64,000 bases of DNA, from assembly GCF_030766935.1 (NCBI RefSeq), contig NZ_JASERL010000008.1, positions 186,001 to 250,000 of the forward strand, read 5' to 3'. Each line of letters begins with the position of its first letter. Within the stretch, counting starts at the first letter, position 1. Positions 24,438 through 32,853 of the stretch are shown here, one piece after another. The notes under the pieces are model-generated. The model was not told where the DNA came from. It worked only from the letters and a program-made list of their open reading frames with translations, and made no database searches. The DNA is from Streptomyces sp. KL109B (GTDB lineage: Bacteria; Actinomycetota; Actinomycetes; Streptomycetales; Streptomycetaceae). The position numbers and the translations under genes are program-made.

Positions 24438-25352
24438 ATGGAACTTGCCTTCATCCCCAGCCCGTCCAGCGGCGTCGTCTATCTCGGCCCGATCCCGCTG
24501 CGCGGCTACGCGTTCTGCATCATCATCGGCGTCTTCGTGGCCGTCTGGCTCGGCAACAAGCGCTGGATCGCCCGCGGCGGGCAGTCCGGCACGGTCGCCG
24601 ACATCGCCGTGTGGGCGGTGCCCTTCGGCCTGGTCGGCGGCCGCCTCTACCACGTGATCACGGACTACGAGCTGTACTTCAGCGAGGGCCGTGACTGGGT
24701 GGACGCCTTCAAGGTCTGGGAGGGCGGCCTCGGCATCTGGGGCGCCATCGCGCTCGGCGCGGTCGGCGCCTGGATCGGGGCCCGCCGCCGCGGCATCCCG
24801 CTGCCCGCCTACGCCGACGCCATCGCGCCCGGCATCGCCATCGCCCAGGCCATCGGCCGCTGGGGCAACTGGTTCAACCAGGAGCTGTACGGCAAGGCGA
24901 CCGACGTGCCCTGGGCCCTGAAGATCACCCAGGACACGGACGGCCGGGTGCCGGGCACGTACCACCCGACGTTCCTGTACGAGTCGCTGTGGTGCATCGG
25001 TGTGGCCCTGCTGGTGATCTGGGCGGACCGGAAGTGGAAGCTCGGGCACGGGCGGGCGTTCGCGCTGTACGTCGCGTCGTACTGCGTAGGCCGCTTCTGG
25101 ATCGAGTACATGCGCGTCGACGACGCGCACCACATCCTCGGCCTGCGCCTCAACTGCTGGACGGCGCTGGGCGTCTTCCTGCTCGCGGTCATCTACATGG
25201 TGGTGTCGGCGAGGACGCGGCCGGGCCGCGAGGAGGTTGTTGAACCGGGGGTCTCCGACGGTTCGGCGGGCGACGGTGACGGTGAGGCCGAGGACGAGGT
25301 CGACCTCTCGAAGGATGAGGCCGAGGTCGAGGCCGAGGCCAAGAAGACCTGA
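24438..25352 (+). CDS. lgt: Prolipoprotein diacylglyceryl transferase
   Basis: Lgt (304 aa) transfers diacylglycerol to the lipobox cysteine of prolipoproteins in the membrane. Seven hydrophobic segments are visible and the signature AQAIGRWGNWFNQELYG is exact, with GGRLYHVITDYELYF earlier and RPTYH-like GTYHPTFLYESLW. The last 45 residues form an acidic tail. TAGCGT at 24422-24427, 10 bases before ATG, fits a near-leaderless promoter. Lipoprotein substrates include the binding protein at 32854. Confidence 0.96.
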   Translation: MELAFIPSPSSGVVYLGPIPLRGYAFCIIIGVFVAVWLGNKRWIARGGQSGTVADIAVWAVPFGLVGGRLYHVITDYELYFSEGRDWVDAFKVWEGGLGIWGAIALGAVGAWIGARRRGIPLPAYADAIAPGIAIAQAIGRWGNWFNQELYGKATDVPWALKITQDTDGRVPGTYHPTFLYESLWCIGVALLVIWADRKWKLGHGRAFALYVASYCVGRFWIEYMRVDDAHHILGLRLNCWTALGVFLLAVIYMVVSARTRPGREEVVEPGVSDGSAGDGDGEAEDEVDLSKDEAEVEAEAKKT

Positions 25353-25430
25353 GTTTTGGTTGTACGTTGATGAGGGCGCCGGACCGGTTGGGTTCGGCGC
25401 CGTTGTGTGTTGCGGTGTCCTCAATCGCCG

Positions 25431-25538
25431 GACGGGCTTGATTCGCTGAGGTCGTCCTTGATCGTGGACGGGCTTGATTTGCTGAGGTTGTCCTTGATTG
25501 TGGGCGGGCTTGATTTGCTGAGGTTGTCCTCAAGTGGC
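25431..25538. repeat. Tandem repeat, three copies of a 36-bp unit
   Basis: Units at 25431-25466, 25467-25502 and 25503-25538 each begin GAC/GGC GGGCTTGATT and contain GCTGAGGT(C/T)GTCC. The upstream flank TCAATCGCCG and the unit start GACGGGCTTGAT match the distal part of the dispersed repeats, so the array looks like a local amplification of one. The third copy runs into the stop of the CitE-like gene. Confidence 0.8.
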
Positions 25539-26357
25539 GGCCAGCCGCAGCGTTCTGTGCGCGGCAGCCACCACCGCCGCGTCGACGAAGCGGCCGTCCG
25601 GGAGGGCCAGGGCGCCCGCGTCGGTGGCCGCCGCGCACACGATCTCCCGCGCCGCCGCCACCTCCGCCTCCGTGGGGCGGAAGGCGGCCTCGATGACCGG
25701 GAGTTGGCGGGGGTGGATCGCGGTGCGGCCGAGGAAGCCGAGGGCGCGGCCTTCGGCGCAGGACTCGGCCAGGCCCGCCAGGTCGCGGACGTCCGGGTAG
25801 ACGGACTGCGGGGGCGGCGGCAGGTGGGCCGCGCGCGCCGCGACCACCGCACGGCCGCGCACCCACGCGAGGCCCGCCGCGTCCGTGACGCCGAGGTCGG
25901 CGCGCAGGTCGGCCTCGCCGAGCGCGATGCCGTGCACGGAGTGGTGCGCGGCGATGTCGTAGGCGTGCTCGACGCCGACGGCGGACTCCAACAGGGCGTA
26001 GAGGGGTGGGACTTCCACCGCCCATTCCTGTACGCGGGTCAGGTCGGCCGGGCCGTGCACCTTCGGCAGGCGGAGCGCGTCCAGGCCGGGGAGTGGGGTG
26101 AGGCGGCGTACCTCGTGCTCGGCGAGCGGACCGTCCAGCGCGTTGACGCGGACGTGCACCGGCACCTTGTGCTTGTCGGCGAGGAGCTCGGCGGTGGCGT
26201 CGAGGGCGTACGCCTTGCGGTCGGGGGCGACCGCGTCCTCCAGGTCGACGAGGACCACGTCGGCGCCCGAGCCGAGCGCCTTGGCGACGACGTCGGGGCG
26301 GTCCCCGGGGACGTAGAGCCAGGTGAGGAAGGTGTTCTCGCGGGTTTCGCGGGTCAT
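25530..26357 (-). CDS. CitE/HpcH-family CoA ester lyase
   Basis: A 275-residue HpcH/HpaI aldolase/citrate-lyase beta family protein: FLTWLYVPGDRPDVVAKAL, VLVDLEDAVAPDRKAYA, VHVRVNALDGPL, ALRLPKVHGPADL, IALGEADLRADLGV and the C-terminal AIHPRQLPVIEAAFRPTEAE. Members cleave or form 3-hydroxyacyl-CoA esters such as citramalyl- or malyl-CoA using Mg. It is the last gene of a ten-gene operon, overlapping the CoA-transferase stop (ATGA). Together the two suggest activation of an acid to its CoA ester followed by retro-aldol cleavage; the substrate is unknown. Confidence 0.9.
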   Translation of the reverse strand: MTRETRENTFLTWLYVPGDRPDVVAKALGSGADVVLVDLEDAVAPDRKAYALDATAELLADKHKVPVHVRVNALDGPLAEHEVRRLTPLPGLDALRLPKVHGPADLTRVQEWAVEVPPLYALLESAVGVEHAYDIAAHHSVHGIALGEADLRADLGVTDAAGLAWVRGRAVVAARAAHLPPPPQSVYPDVRDLAGLAESCAEGRALGFLGRTAIHPRQLPVIEAAFRPTEAEVAAAREIVCAAATDAGALALPDGRFVDAAVVAAAHRTLRLAAT

Positions 26358-27565
26358 ACCGCACCAGCCTCCCGCAGCGCCGCGATGTCCGCCTCCGAGA
26401 GGCCGAGGCCGTCGAGGATCTCGTCGGTGTCCGAGCCGTGCGGGCGGCCCGTCCACTGGATGGCGCCGGGGGTCTCGGAGAGGCGGAAGAGGACGTTCTG
26501 CATCTTGACCGTGCCGAGGTCCGGGTCGGGGAGTTCGGTGATGGAGCCCAGGGCCTGGTACTGCTCGTCGGCGAGGACGTCGCGGACGTCGTAGATGGGG
26601 GCGATGGCCGCTTCGGCCTTCTCGAAGGCCGCCACGACTTCGTCGCGGGTGTGCCGCGCGATCCAGCCGCCGACCGCCGCGTCGAGCTGATCGGCGTGGG
26701 CGGCGCGGCCGGAGCCGGTGGCGAACCAGTCCTCCTCGATGAACCCCGGGTGGCCGACGAGGTGCATCACCCGTTCCGCGATCGACTGCGCGGAGGTCGA
26801 GACGGCGACCCACTTGTCGTCGCTGGTGCGGTAGGTGTTGCGGGGCGCGTTGTTCGTCGAGCGGTTGCCGGTGCGGGGCTGGACGTAGCCGAGCTGGTCG
26901 TACCAGGTGGCCTGCGGGCCGAGGATCGACAGCATCGGCTCGATGATCGCCATGTCGACGACCTGGCCCCGTCCTGTCGTGCCCCGTGCGTGGAGCGCCG
27001 TCATGATCGCGTACGAGGTGGCGAGCGCGGCGATGGAGTCGGCGAGGCCGAACGGGGGGAGGGTCGGGGGCCCGTCCGGCTGGCCGGTGATCGCGGCGAA
27101 GCCGGACATCGCCTCGGCGAGGGTGCCGAATCCGGGGCGGCGGGCGTACGGGCCGAACTGGCCGAAGCCGGTGACGCGGGCGAGGACGAGGCGCGGGTTG
27201 GCGGCGCTCAGCTCGTCCCAGCCGAGGTGCCACTTCTCCAGGGTGCCGGGGCGGAAGTTCTCGATGACGACGTCGGACTCGGCGGCGAGCTTGAGGAGGA
27301 TCTCGCGGCCGTCGGGGGAGGAGAGGTCGAGGGTCAGGTTCTTCTTGTTGCGGCCGAGGGTCTTCCACCAGAGGCCGATGCCGTCCTTGGACGGGCCGTG
27401 GCCGCGGGAGGGGTCCGGCTTGCGGGGATGCTCGATCTTGATGACCTCCGCGCCGTAGTCGCCGAGCATCGTGGCGCAGATCGGGCCGGCGAAGAGGGTG
27501 GCGAGGTCGAGGACGCGGAGGCCCGCGAGGGGGCCGTGGGGCGTCGCTTCTTGATGGTGCGTCAT
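26354..27565 (-). CDS. CaiB/BaiF family CoA-transferase
   Basis: A 403-residue family III CoA-transferase: LAGLRVLDLATLFAGP, MLGDYGAEVIKIEHPRKPDP, KTLGRNKKNLTLDLSSPDGR, VVIENFRPGTLEKWHLGWDE, TGFGQFGPYARRPGFGTLAE and a catalytic Asp in GQVVDMAIIEPMLS. It moves CoA between organic acids. Both junctions, to the upstream ADP-ribosylglycohydrolase and the downstream CitE gene, are four-base overlaps. The direct partner is likely the CitE-like lyase. Confidence 0.92.
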   Translation of the reverse strand: MTHHQEATPHGPLAGLRVLDLATLFAGPICATMLGDYGAEVIKIEHPRKPDPSRGHGPSKDGIGLWWKTLGRNKKNLTLDLSSPDGREILLKLAAESDVVIENFRPGTLEKWHLGWDELSAANPRLVLARVTGFGQFGPYARRPGFGTLAEAMSGFAAITGQPDGPPTLPPFGLADSIAALATSYAIMTALHARGTTGRGQVVDMAIIEPMLSILGPQATWYDQLGYVQPRTGNRSTNNAPRNTYRTSDDKWVAVSTSAQSIAERVMHLVGHPGFIEEDWFATGSGRAAHADQLDAAVGGWIARHTRDEVVAAFEKAEAAIAPIYDVRDVLADEQYQALGSITELPDPDLGTVKMQNVLFRLSETPGAIQWTGRPHGSDTDEILDGLGLSEADIAALREAGAV

Positions 27566-29109
27566 GTGCGGAGCTCCAGGGTGAGCCGGGCCAGTTCGTC
27601 GAAGCCGATGCCGTCGAAGCCGGCGACCGTCGTCGACAGGTGGTTCTTGAGCGGGGCCGTCCAGTGGGCGCCGAGGGCGTCGGGGCGGCCGGCGAGCAGG
27701 CCCGCGATCGACCCGGCCGTCGCGCCGTTGGAATCGGTGTCCCAACCGCCGCTCACGGCGCGGCAGATGGAGCCCTCGAAGTCGCCGTCCGCGTGGGTGA
27801 GGGCGGCGGCGAGCAGGGCGGCGTTCGGGAGGACGTGGACCCAGTGGTGGGTGGCGGCGTAGGTGGCGTGCAGTTCGTCGACGACGGTTTCGAAGTCGGA
27901 GCCGGCGTGTTTCGTGGCGAGTCCGATGCCGTGCCGGACGGCCTGGGCGTAGCGGGAGTGCGGGGGGACCACGGTGAGGCCGGTGTGGAGTGCCGTGTGG
28001 ACGTCCGCGGTGCCCGAGGCCGCCGCGGCGATGGTGGCGGCCGTGAACATCGCGCCGTACACGCCGTTCGCGGTGTGCGTGAGAACGGCGTCCCGGTGGG
28101 CGAGACGGGCGGCGCGGACGGGGTCGCCGGGGCTGATCCAGCCGAAGACGTCGGCGCGGATCTGGGCGCCGATCCATTCGCGGAAGGGGTTGTGGTGGGT
28201 GGCGGTGTGCGGGGGTTCGAGGCCGGTGAGGAGGTTGCGGTAGGCGATGCGTTCGGCGGTGAAGGTGCGGCCGGCGGGGAGTTCGTCGAGCCAGAGTTTG
28301 GCGACGTCGGTGGTGGTGAAGGTGGGGCCGTGGCGTTGGACGAGGAGGAGGGCGAGGAGGGGGTAGTTGAGGTCGTCGTCCTCCGGCATGCCGTCGATGT
28401 TCTCGGCGAGGGAGGTGGGGGCGCTGCGGCGGTTCCAGGGGTGGGCGGCTGCGATGGCGGGGTCGAGGTCGCGCTCGGTGAACCAGGTGTGGAGGGGCCA
28501 GTTGGCGGTGGAGCGGGCGATGGCGCGGATGCCGTCCAGTGGGAGCTTTTCGACGGGTTTGCCGAGCAGGCATCCGACGGCTCGGCCCAGCCAGGCGGCG
28601 TGCAGGGCGTTCTCTTCCCCCACCCCGCCCCTTCCCGAAACCGGGGGCTCCGCCCCTGGACCCCGCCTCGGTTGCGCCCCCGGGGGCTCCGCCCCCAGAC
28701 CCCCGCTGCCTCTCGTCCCAGAGCGGGGCTCCGAGGTCGCCCCGTTCCTCGTTTGCCGGAGGGGCTGGCTTGTCAGCCCCTCCGGCGATTGAGGAGGCCC
28801 GTCCGGCAGGACTTTCGGGAAGGGGCGGGGTGGGGGACCTTGGTTGGTGAGGGACTCGATGGCGGGCAGGGCTGTCGGCTCTGTCGACGCCAACGGAGAA
28901 GGCAGGGAGGCCAGTTCGGTCAGCAGCTCCTCCGCCAAGCCCCGCAGGGGCGACGGTTCCGGTGACGCCCCGGCCCGGTCCGGGGCCAGGTGGCCGCCCG
29001 CTGCCAGCCAGCGGGACTCGATTGCCGACGCGTCGCGGCCGTCCTGCGCCGCCTGGCGCAGCTCGTGGCCGATGAGGTCCTCCGGCTGCACCCACGTGAG
29101 GCGCAGCAT
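27562..29109 (-). CDS. ADP-ribosylglycohydrolase family protein d, with in-frame repeat insert
   Basis: A 515-residue protein, fourth of four adjacent family members. Residues 1-90 (MLRLTWVQPEDLIGHELRQA) form a conserved N-terminal extension; the hydrolase fold starts near ALHAAWLGRAVGCLLGKPVE and carries MPEDDDLNYPLLAL and GGWDTDSNGATAGSIAGLL, the metal-binding acidic motifs. The usual GD of the first motif is GC here. About 75 Pro/Gly-rich residues between the two parts are encoded by a 220-bp repeat element (28617-28836). The start overlaps the preceding stop as TGATG. Substrate unknown. Confidence 0.88.
   Translation of the reverse strand: MLRLTWVQPEDLIGHELRQAAQDGRDASAIESRWLAAGGHLAPDRAGASPEPSPLRGLAEELLTELASLPSPLASTEPTALPAIESLTNQGPPPRPFPKVLPDGPPQSPEGLTSQPLRQTRNGATSEPRSGTRGSGGLGAEPPGAQPRRGPGAEPPVSGRGGVGEENALHAAWLGRAVGCLLGKPVEKLPLDGIRAIARSTANWPLHTWFTERDLDPAIAAAHPWNRRSAPTSLAENIDGMPEDDDLNYPLLALLLVQRHGPTFTTTDVAKLWLDELPAGRTFTAERIAYRNLLTGLEPPHTATHHNPFREWIGAQIRADVFGWISPGDPVRAARLAHRDAVLTHTANGVYGAMFTAATIAAAASGTADVHTALHTGLTVVPPHSRYAQAVRHGIGLATKHAGSDFETVVDELHATYAATHHWVHVLPNAALLAAALTHADGDFEGSICRAVSGGWDTDSNGATAGSIAGLLAGRPDALGAHWTAPLKNHLSTTVAGFDGIGFDELARLTLELRT
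28617..28836. repeat. 220-bp element with perfect 24-bp terminal inverted repeats, inside a CDS
   Basis: Left end 28617-28640 (CCCCCACCCCGCCCCTTCCC then GAAA) and right end 28813-28836 are exact reverse complements. The interior holds two GGGGCTCCGCCCC-type palindromes and CAGCCCCTCCGGCGATTGAG, i.e. the same motifs as the intergenic dispersed repeats. It is read through in frame by the ADP-ribosylglycohydrolase d gene. Confidence 0.85.
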
Positions 29110-30266
29110 CACAGGCCCGCGATCGCGGCGAACGCCGACTCGTGGGCGCGGCGCCGGTCCAGGTCACGCGCGTGCACCTCGCGGGTGACCTGGGCGAGGG
29201 ACGCCGCGGGGGCGTGCAGGTCGAGTTTGCTCGCGCGGGCGATCTCCGCGCTCCACTCCTTGGGCACGGCCCCCTCCCCGTACAGCGCCCCGACGATCGC
29301 CCCGCTCATCGTGGCGATCGAGTCGCAGTCGCGGCCGTAGTTGACCGAGCCGAGCACGGTGTGGCGGAAGTCGCCGCGGCCGACGAGGAGCATGCCGAGG
29401 GCGATGGGGAGTTCCTCGATGGCGTGCAGGCGGGAGGGGCGGCGGGCGCCGAGGGAGGGCTTGCGGTACTCGGGGCCGACCGTGTCGAAGGGGGTGACCG
29501 CGTCCCGGAGCGGGGCCAGCGCGTCCTCGAAGTCGTCGTAGCGGGACGCCACTTCGCAGACTGCCTCGATCGCGGAGCGGGTGCCGTCCTTGGCGAGGGT
29601 GAGGGTGTCCTCGATGATTGAGTCGGGGGTTGCGTTCGGCTTGTACGCCGATGCCACCGCCGCCGCGAAGACGCCCGCCGCCTCCCGGCCGTACGAGGAC
29701 TGGTGGGCGCCGGAGACGTCGAGGGCCTCCTCGTACGCCTTGAGGGGGTTGCCCGCGTTCACTGCTCCCACCGGGGCCATGTACATCGCCGCGCCGCAGT
29801 TCACGATGTTGCCGACGCCCGCCTCGCGCGGGTCCACGTGGCCGTAGTGGAGGCGGGCGACGATCCACTTCTCGGCGAGGAAGATGCGCTGGAGGGGAAG
29901 GGCCTCGGCCTCGAGTTCCGGGATCCAGCGGGGAGTTGTGATCAGGTCGGGGACGAGGTGGTCGGCGACGGCGTACGCGTCCAGGTGGTCGCGGACCTTC
30001 TCGTAGACGCGGATCAGGGCGTGGGTCATCAAGGTGTCGTCGGTGACGTGGCCGTCGCCCTTGTGGTACGGCGCGATGGGGCGGGCCGTTCGCCAGTCGT
30101 CCTTGTAGAAGGGTTCTACGATGCCGCGGACGCGGCCGCCGTGGCGCTCCGCGATGGCCTCCGGGGTCCAGCCCTCGACCGGGCCGCCGAGCGCGTCGCC
30201 GACGGCCGCGCCGACGAGGGCGCCGGTGGTGCGGTCTTCCAGTGAGGCGACGCTCGTGCTGGTCAT
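29109..30266 (-). CDS. ADP-ribosylglycohydrolase family protein c
   Basis: A 385-residue protein with all expected metal-site motifs: GALVGAAVGDALGGPVEGW near the start, GHVTDDTLMTHALIRVYEK, and SVNYGRDCDSIATMSGAIVG near the end. Enzymes of this fold (DraG, ARH) cleave N- or O-glycosidic ADP-ribose bonds with two Mg ions; related members act on other ribosides. GGAAGGAA lies 6-7 bases before ATG 30266, the only good ribosome binding site within the hydrolase block. It overlaps the preceding stop by four bases. This copy has the most canonical active site of the four. Confidence 0.92.
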   Translation of the reverse strand: MTSTSVASLEDRTTGALVGAAVGDALGGPVEGWTPEAIAERHGGRVRGIVEPFYKDDWRTARPIAPYHKGDGHVTDDTLMTHALIRVYEKVRDHLDAYAVADHLVPDLITTPRWIPELEAEALPLQRIFLAEKWIVARLHYGHVDPREAGVGNIVNCGAAMYMAPVGAVNAGNPLKAYEEALDVSGAHQSSYGREAAGVFAAAVASAYKPNATPDSIIEDTLTLAKDGTRSAIEAVCEVASRYDDFEDALAPLRDAVTPFDTVGPEYRKPSLGARRPSRLHAIEELPIALGMLLVGRGDFRHTVLGSVNYGRDCDSIATMSGAIVGALYGEGAVPKEWSAEIARASKLDLHAPAASLAQVTREVHARDLDRRRAHESAFAAIAGL

Positions 30267-31708
30267 GTTGAAGTTCCTTCCGTGGTACGGGAGTTGGTGG
30301 CGGTGGCGGTGGCGGTGGCGGTGACGCGGGTGAGGTGGGTGGCGAGCGTCGACAGTTCGGTGCCCGCGAGTTGCGGCAGGGCGCAGCCCGCGAGGGTGTC
30401 GCAGGCGTCCCGCCAGGTGTGCGGGAGCGCGTCCGCGCCGCCGATCGCTCCGGTGAGGGCGCCGGTCAGGGCGGGGGCCGAGTCCGCGACGCGGGACAGG
30501 CAGGCCGCGGTCGGTACGGCCTCGGCGACCGCGCCCGCGGCGGCCGTCGCCACGGCGAGGGCTACGGGTACGGTTTCGGCCGCCGCGATGCCGTAGCTGT
30601 AGACGTGGTCGACGATTTCGTGTTCCAGGACGGGGACCAGGGCGAACGCGTTGCCGGGTTGGCCGGGGCGGGCGGCTGCCGTGGCGCGGCCGAGTTCCAC
30701 GGCGCGGTGGGCGTTGCGGTGGATCTCGGTGCCGGGCGGGAGTTGGGCGAGGGCGGCGTCCACGCAGGCGTCGGTGTCCGCGCCGCCGAGTGCGGTGGAC
30801 ACCGCGGCGGCCATCGCGCGGGCGCCGTGCACGCCGTCGCCGTCCTGGGTGTAGCGGGCGTCGAACTCGGCGAGGTCCGCGGCGCGTTCGGGTTCGCCGG
30901 GGTGGACGACCGCGAGGACGGCGGCGCGGACGCAGGCGGCGTCGTCGAAGTAGTGCGGGTTGTCGTGGCCGGTGGCGGGTGGGCGCAGGCCCGCCGCCAG
31001 GTTGCCGAGTCCGGCGCGGACGGAGATGCGGGCACGGAGCGGGATGTCGGCGGATTCGATCTCGTCGGCGTTGGCCGCGGCGGCGGCGATCTCGTCGGCG
31101 AGGGTGTTCCAGGCGAGGGAGAGGGAGGAGCGGACGCGGTGGTCGGGGTCGAGGTCGCCGAGGCCGTCGGCGTGCGCGGAGAGGATGGCGTACGCGGTGA
31201 ACGCGGCCCATTCGGCGTCGTCGGAGGGGCCGAGGCGGAGGGGTTCGGGGGGTTGGTTCAGGGCGATGGGGACGGGGAGGGTAGTGGTGGCGTTCTGTTC
31301 GGCGAAGGTGTCGAGTTCGCGGGTGAGGCGGCGGGTCCAGTCCGGGAGTCTTGCGGCGCGGTGGCGTCCCGACGGCCAGCCGGCGGCGTCACCGGAGGCG
31401 ATCCCTAGGAGCAGGCCTTCGATCCGGTCGCCCTCCGTGACACCGGATGTGGTTACGGCCTCGGGGCTCCGCCCCGGCCCCCGCGCCTCAATCGCCGGCG
31501 GGGCTTGATGGTGCGGCGCCGTGGTTGGTGTTTCGGGGTTCTGCTCCGGGTCCCGCGCCTCAATCGCCGCAGGGGCTTGATGGTGGAGGCTTTGTTTCGG
31601 GGCTTCCTGATCAATCGGTGATGCGGGCGACGGTTCGGCAATATCAGCCCCTCCGGCGTTTGAGGAGCGGGGTCCGGGGCGGAGCCCCGTGGCGTGATCC
31701 GAAGTCAT
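30263..31708 (-). CDS. ADP-ribosylglycohydrolase family protein b, degenerate and repeat-extended
   Basis: A 481-residue protein. The first roughly 80 residues (MTSDHATGLRPGPRSSNAGG onward) are translated from three dispersed repeats; the recognisable fold begins at GDRIEGLLLGIASGDAAGWP. The acidic motif is altered to PSDDAEWAAFTAYAI, and the C-terminal DxDT motif seen in the siblings is replaced by CLSRVADSAPALTGALTGAI. Metal binding is therefore doubtful. The C-terminus TATATATATNS comes from a GGCGGT hexamer run. Four-base overlaps on both sides keep it in the operon. It may be a regulatory or dead paralog. Confidence 0.8.
   Translation of the reverse strand: MTSDHATGLRPGPRSSNAGGADIAEPSPASPIDQEAPKQSLHHQAPAAIEARDPEQNPETPTTAPHHQAPPAIEARGPGRSPEAVTTSGVTEGDRIEGLLLGIASGDAAGWPSGRHRAARLPDWTRRLTRELDTFAEQNATTTLPVPIALNQPPEPLRLGPSDDAEWAAFTAYAILSAHADGLGDLDPDHRVRSSLSLAWNTLADEIAAAAANADEIESADIPLRARISVRAGLGNLAAGLRPPATGHDNPHYFDDAACVRAAVLAVVHPGEPERAADLAEFDARYTQDGDGVHGARAMAAAVSTALGGADTDACVDAALAQLPPGTEIHRNAHRAVELGRATAAARPGQPGNAFALVPVLEHEIVDHVYSYGIAAAETVPVALAVATAAAGAVAEAVPTAACLSRVADSAPALTGALTGAIGGADALPHTWRDACDTLAGCALPQLAGTELSTLATHLTRVTATATATATNSRTTEGTST
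31464..31694. repeat. Cluster of three dispersed palindromic repeats inside a CDS
   Basis: Copies at about 31464-31511 and 31532-31582 read CGGGGCTCCGCCCCGG or its variant, then CGCGCCTCAATCGCCG and GGGGCTTGATG. A third at about 31642-31694 is inverted (CAGCCCCTCCGGCGTTTGAG, then GAGCGGGGTCCGGGGCGGAG). All are translated as the N-terminal extension of the hydrolase b gene. Confidence 0.8.
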
Positions 31709-32790
31709 GCCACCGCCCCCTCGCGGTCCGGCGGAGGCGGCGTCAACGTGTCGGCCACGTCCAGGACGTGGCGGCCCGCCATCGACGGGAGGCAACTGCC
31801 GCGGACCGGGCCGATCGCTCGCGCCCAGTCCGGCGGGATCGAGGACTCGCCGCACAGCGCGCCCGCCAGCGCCCCCGCGACCGCCGCCGTCGTATCCGCG
31901 TCGCGGCCCATGTTGACCGCCGTAAGAACGGATTCGCGGAAGTCGCCGCGGGCCACCGCGAACGCGCCGAACGCGAGGCCGACCGCCTCGGGGGCGAGGT
32001 CGGTCCAGGGGTAGCCGCCGATGACGACCGCTTTGCGGACGGCGCGCTCCATCGACAGCTGCGTGCCGTCCGGGTCCCGGCGGGCCCGCCGCGCCGCAGA
32101 GACCGCGCGGTGCAGGGAGCGGGCCGTCCAGGAGTCGTCGGGGACGACCGAGAGCGCGGCCTGGACGACCGCGTCGGGGCTGTGGCTGACCATCGCCGCC
32201 GCGACACCCGCCGCCACCGCCCGGCCGCCGTGGATGCCCTCACCGTCGTGGGACACCGTGCCGTCGATCGCCACCAGGCGTGCCGCCTCCGCCGGGCGGC
32301 TCGCCGCGTACACCCCGAAGGGCGCCGCGCGCATCGCGAGGCCGTCGCTCCAGGCGTGCCGGTGCTGGGCGGAGATGGGGGCGGCGAGGCCGCGGCGGAG
32401 GTTTTCGAGGGTGCCGCGTTCGCTGAAGCCGGCGCCCTTGAAAGGGCCCTCGTCGCGGTCCGCGATCCACGTGTGCCACGCCTTCTCGACGTGCCCGATG
32501 GTCAGGCCCGCGCCGTGCTCGGCGAGCAGCAGGCCGGAGAAGATCGCGTACTCGGTGTCGTCCGTACCGGCCGGGTCGGCGGAGACGAAGCCCTCGATGC
32601 GGCCCCAGCGTTCGCGGATCTGGGACGGCTTCATGTTCTCCGCGGGCGCGCCGATCGCGTCACCGACGGCGAGTCCGAGGAGCGCCCCGCGGGCGCGGTC
32701 CCGCAGGGAGATCGCGGCCGCGGGGGGCGGGTGCGGGACGGTACGGAGTCTGCGTGGCGAAGGAGGGTCCGGTTCGACGCTGACGCTCAT
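31705..32790 (-). CDS. ADP-ribosylglycohydrolase family protein a
   Basis: A 361-residue protein, first of four paralogs. Motifs: GALLGLAVGDAIGAPAENMK, AGTDDTEYAIFSGLLLAEHG and AVNMGRDADTTAAVAGALAG, so both halves of the di-metal site are intact. SDGLAMRAAPFGVYAASRPA and SHDGEGIHGGRAVAAGVAAA are typical of the DraG-like branch. It begins 63 bp after the binding-protein gene, the widest gap in the operon, and ends in a four-base overlap with protein b. Confidence 0.92.
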   Translation of the reverse strand: MSVSVEPDPPSPRRLRTVPHPPPAAAISLRDRARGALLGLAVGDAIGAPAENMKPSQIRERWGRIEGFVSADPAGTDDTEYAIFSGLLLAEHGAGLTIGHVEKAWHTWIADRDEGPFKGAGFSERGTLENLRRGLAAPISAQHRHAWSDGLAMRAAPFGVYAASRPAEAARLVAIDGTVSHDGEGIHGGRAVAAGVAAAMVSHSPDAVVQAALSVVPDDSWTARSLHRAVSAARRARRDPDGTQLSMERAVRKAVVIGGYPWTDLAPEAVGLAFGAFAVARGDFRESVLTAVNMGRDADTTAAVAGALAGALCGESSIPPDWARAIGPVRGSCLPSMAGRHVLDVADTLTPPPPDREGAVA

Positions 32791-32853
32791 GATGTGTTCG
32801 TGCTCATCTCTGGGGTTGTGCTGGTGGTGCAGGGGGTGGTGCCGGGGTGGTAC

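Noticed and set aside
25421..25852. A frame with repeated DNLSKSSP units
   Set aside because: The repeats reflect the 36-bp tandem DNA array read in the wrong frame beside the CitE-like gene.
30296..30323. A GGCGGT hexamer run as a regulatory microsatellite
   Set aside because: It is coding (Thr-Ala repeats at the C-terminus of hydrolase b) and short; no evidence for regulation.
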